Shown in pieces: positions 5,825 through 6,492 of a DNA stretch of 6,492 bases. Position numbers and translations under genes: made by a program. Source of the stretch: Nitrospiraceae bacterium (GTDB taxonomy: Bacteria; Nitrospirota; Nitrospiria; Nitrospirales; UBA8639); contig DOFS01000024.1 of NCBI GenBank assembly GCA_003523945.1, forward strand, positions 1 through 6,492. Reading direction: 5' to 3'. The notes beneath the pieces are model-generated. The model ran no database searches. It saw nothing but the letters and a program-made list of their open reading frames with translations, and was not told where the DNA came from. Every line of letters starts with the position of its first letter. Within the stretch, counting starts at the first letter, position 1.

Positions 5825-6492
5825 TCAAGAATTGATATACCGCTCACGAAGATAGCTCAACAAATCTTCGACATGGTCACGGGTTCCCACGGCCTTCCGT
5901 AAAAGATCCTGCGTCTCATACAGATGGCCATGATAGTGGATCCGTTCCCGCAAGAAATGCAGAATTGTCGCAAAATCCCCCTCTTCAATGCGGTGATCCA
6001 TGTCCGGGAAGGTTTTGCGCAAGACGGCAAAGAGCGAAGCCGCGTATAGATTTCCTAAGGTATAACTTGGGAAATACCCAAAGGCCCCACCCGCCCAATG
6101 GGCATCCTGCAACACACCTTCCGCGTCATCCTTTGGTCGCACTCCCAGGAATTGCTCACTCAATCTGGCCCATTCGGCTGGAACTTCCTCAACCGTGATG
6201 CGTCGCTCCAACAGGGCGACCTCCATTTCAAACCGCAAAATGATATGCAAGTTATAGGAAACTTCCTCCGCAAAAATCCGAATGCTTCCCGACGTCACCC
6301 GGTTAGAGGAGAGGAAGACTAATTCCGGATCAAAGTCTTTGTCAGGAAAATGTCGGGCGAACCATGGATGTAACCATCGATAGAACCCCCGGGATCGCCC
6401 AATCATGTTTTCCCACAGGCGGGATTGTGATTCATGCATGCCGGTTGACGTCGCCGCATACACGGCTGAGCCACCCTGTCCCTCCGGAATAC
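5825..6492 (-). CDS. M32-family (Taq-type) metallocarboxypeptidase, C-terminal part only
   Basis: The frame is open to the window edge, so this is the last 222 residues of a protein whose family is usually about 500 long; the GTG at 6463 is internal. M32 enzymes are metal-dependent carboxypeptidases that release C-terminal residues from peptides. Family motifs present are HESQSRLWEN near the window edge, whose Glu is understood to be the third metal ligand; SIRIFAEEVSYNLHI, the family's IR-x-x-ADEV-x-YNLHI segment with Asp replaced by Glu; and GVLQDAHWAGG, matching G-x-x-Q-D-x-H-W, followed by FGYFPSYTLGN. The HEXXH metal site lies outside the window. No signal or membrane segment is visible in this part. 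It converges with the regulator across a 40-bp gap that shows no clear terminator. Probably a housekeeping cytoplasmic peptidase with no evident link to the ligase cluster. Confidence 0.93.
   Translation of the reverse strand, partial: IPEGQGGSAVYAATSTGMHESQSRLWENMIGRSRGFYRWLHPWFARHFPDKDFDPELVFLSSNRVTSGSIRIFAEEVSYNLHIILRFEMEVALLERRITVEEVPAEWARLSEQFLGVRPKDDAEGVLQDAHWAGGAFGYFPSYTLGNLYAASLFAVLRKTFPDMDHRIEEGDFATILHFLRERIHYHGHLYETQDLLRKAVGTRDHVEDLLSYLRERYINS

Noticed and set aside
5825..6463. M32 peptidase as a complete 212-residue protein from GTG 6463
   Set aside because: The frame continues upstream to the window edge without a stop, and the HEXXH half of the family is missing, so the GTG is internal to a truncated gene.

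Overview
The window is a bacterial chromosomal segment of roughly 50% GC with no RNA gene, mobile element or CRISPR array. The protein flavour (a GAFTGA-type sigma-54 activator with a Fis-like C-terminus, an M32 carboxypeptidase, an ATP-grasp ligase) suggests a Gram-negative environmental bacterium. Nitrospirota (Nitrospira-like) is my best guess, from general impression only. No marker gene in the window fixes the taxonomy.

Layout. Positions 1-3831 carry three genes, all on the minus strand and read right to left: a GNAT-fold acetyltransferase (3831-3262), an ATP-grasp ligase (3132-1921), and a large cytoplasmic-looking protein of more than 642 residues (1928 to beyond position 1). That large protein ends in a papain/calpain-like Cys-His-Asn arrangement. 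The ligase and the large gene overlap by 8 bases, so they are almost certainly co-translated. The acetyltransferase lies 129 bp upstream, and that gap holds a possible promoter and a hairpin. Positions 3832-4316 are a 485-bp non-coding divergent region. Its right end has a cluster of perfect inverted repeats running right up to the start codon of the next gene. Positions 4317-5784 encode, on the plus strand, a sigma-54-dependent enhancer-binding protein. One extra G at about 5258-5260 splits it into an N-terminal receiver-like/AAA+ frame and a C-terminal DNA-binding frame. Positions 5825-6492 hold the C-terminal 222 residues of an M32 (Taq-type) metallocarboxypeptidase on the minus strand, convergent with the regulator and cut by the window edge.

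How the genes may work together (inference). ATP-grasp ligases join a carboxylate to an amine or thiol, GNATs acylate amines, and papain-fold proteins hydrolyse or transfer amide bonds. The three-gene cluster therefore looks like an uncharacterised peptide or small-molecule amide-forming and editing system. This is the best candidate here for an undescribed system. The divergent sigma-54 activator is a possible but unproven regulator: I found no convincing -24/-12 promoter in front of the cluster. The M32 peptidase is probably ordinary peptide turnover and need not be connected.
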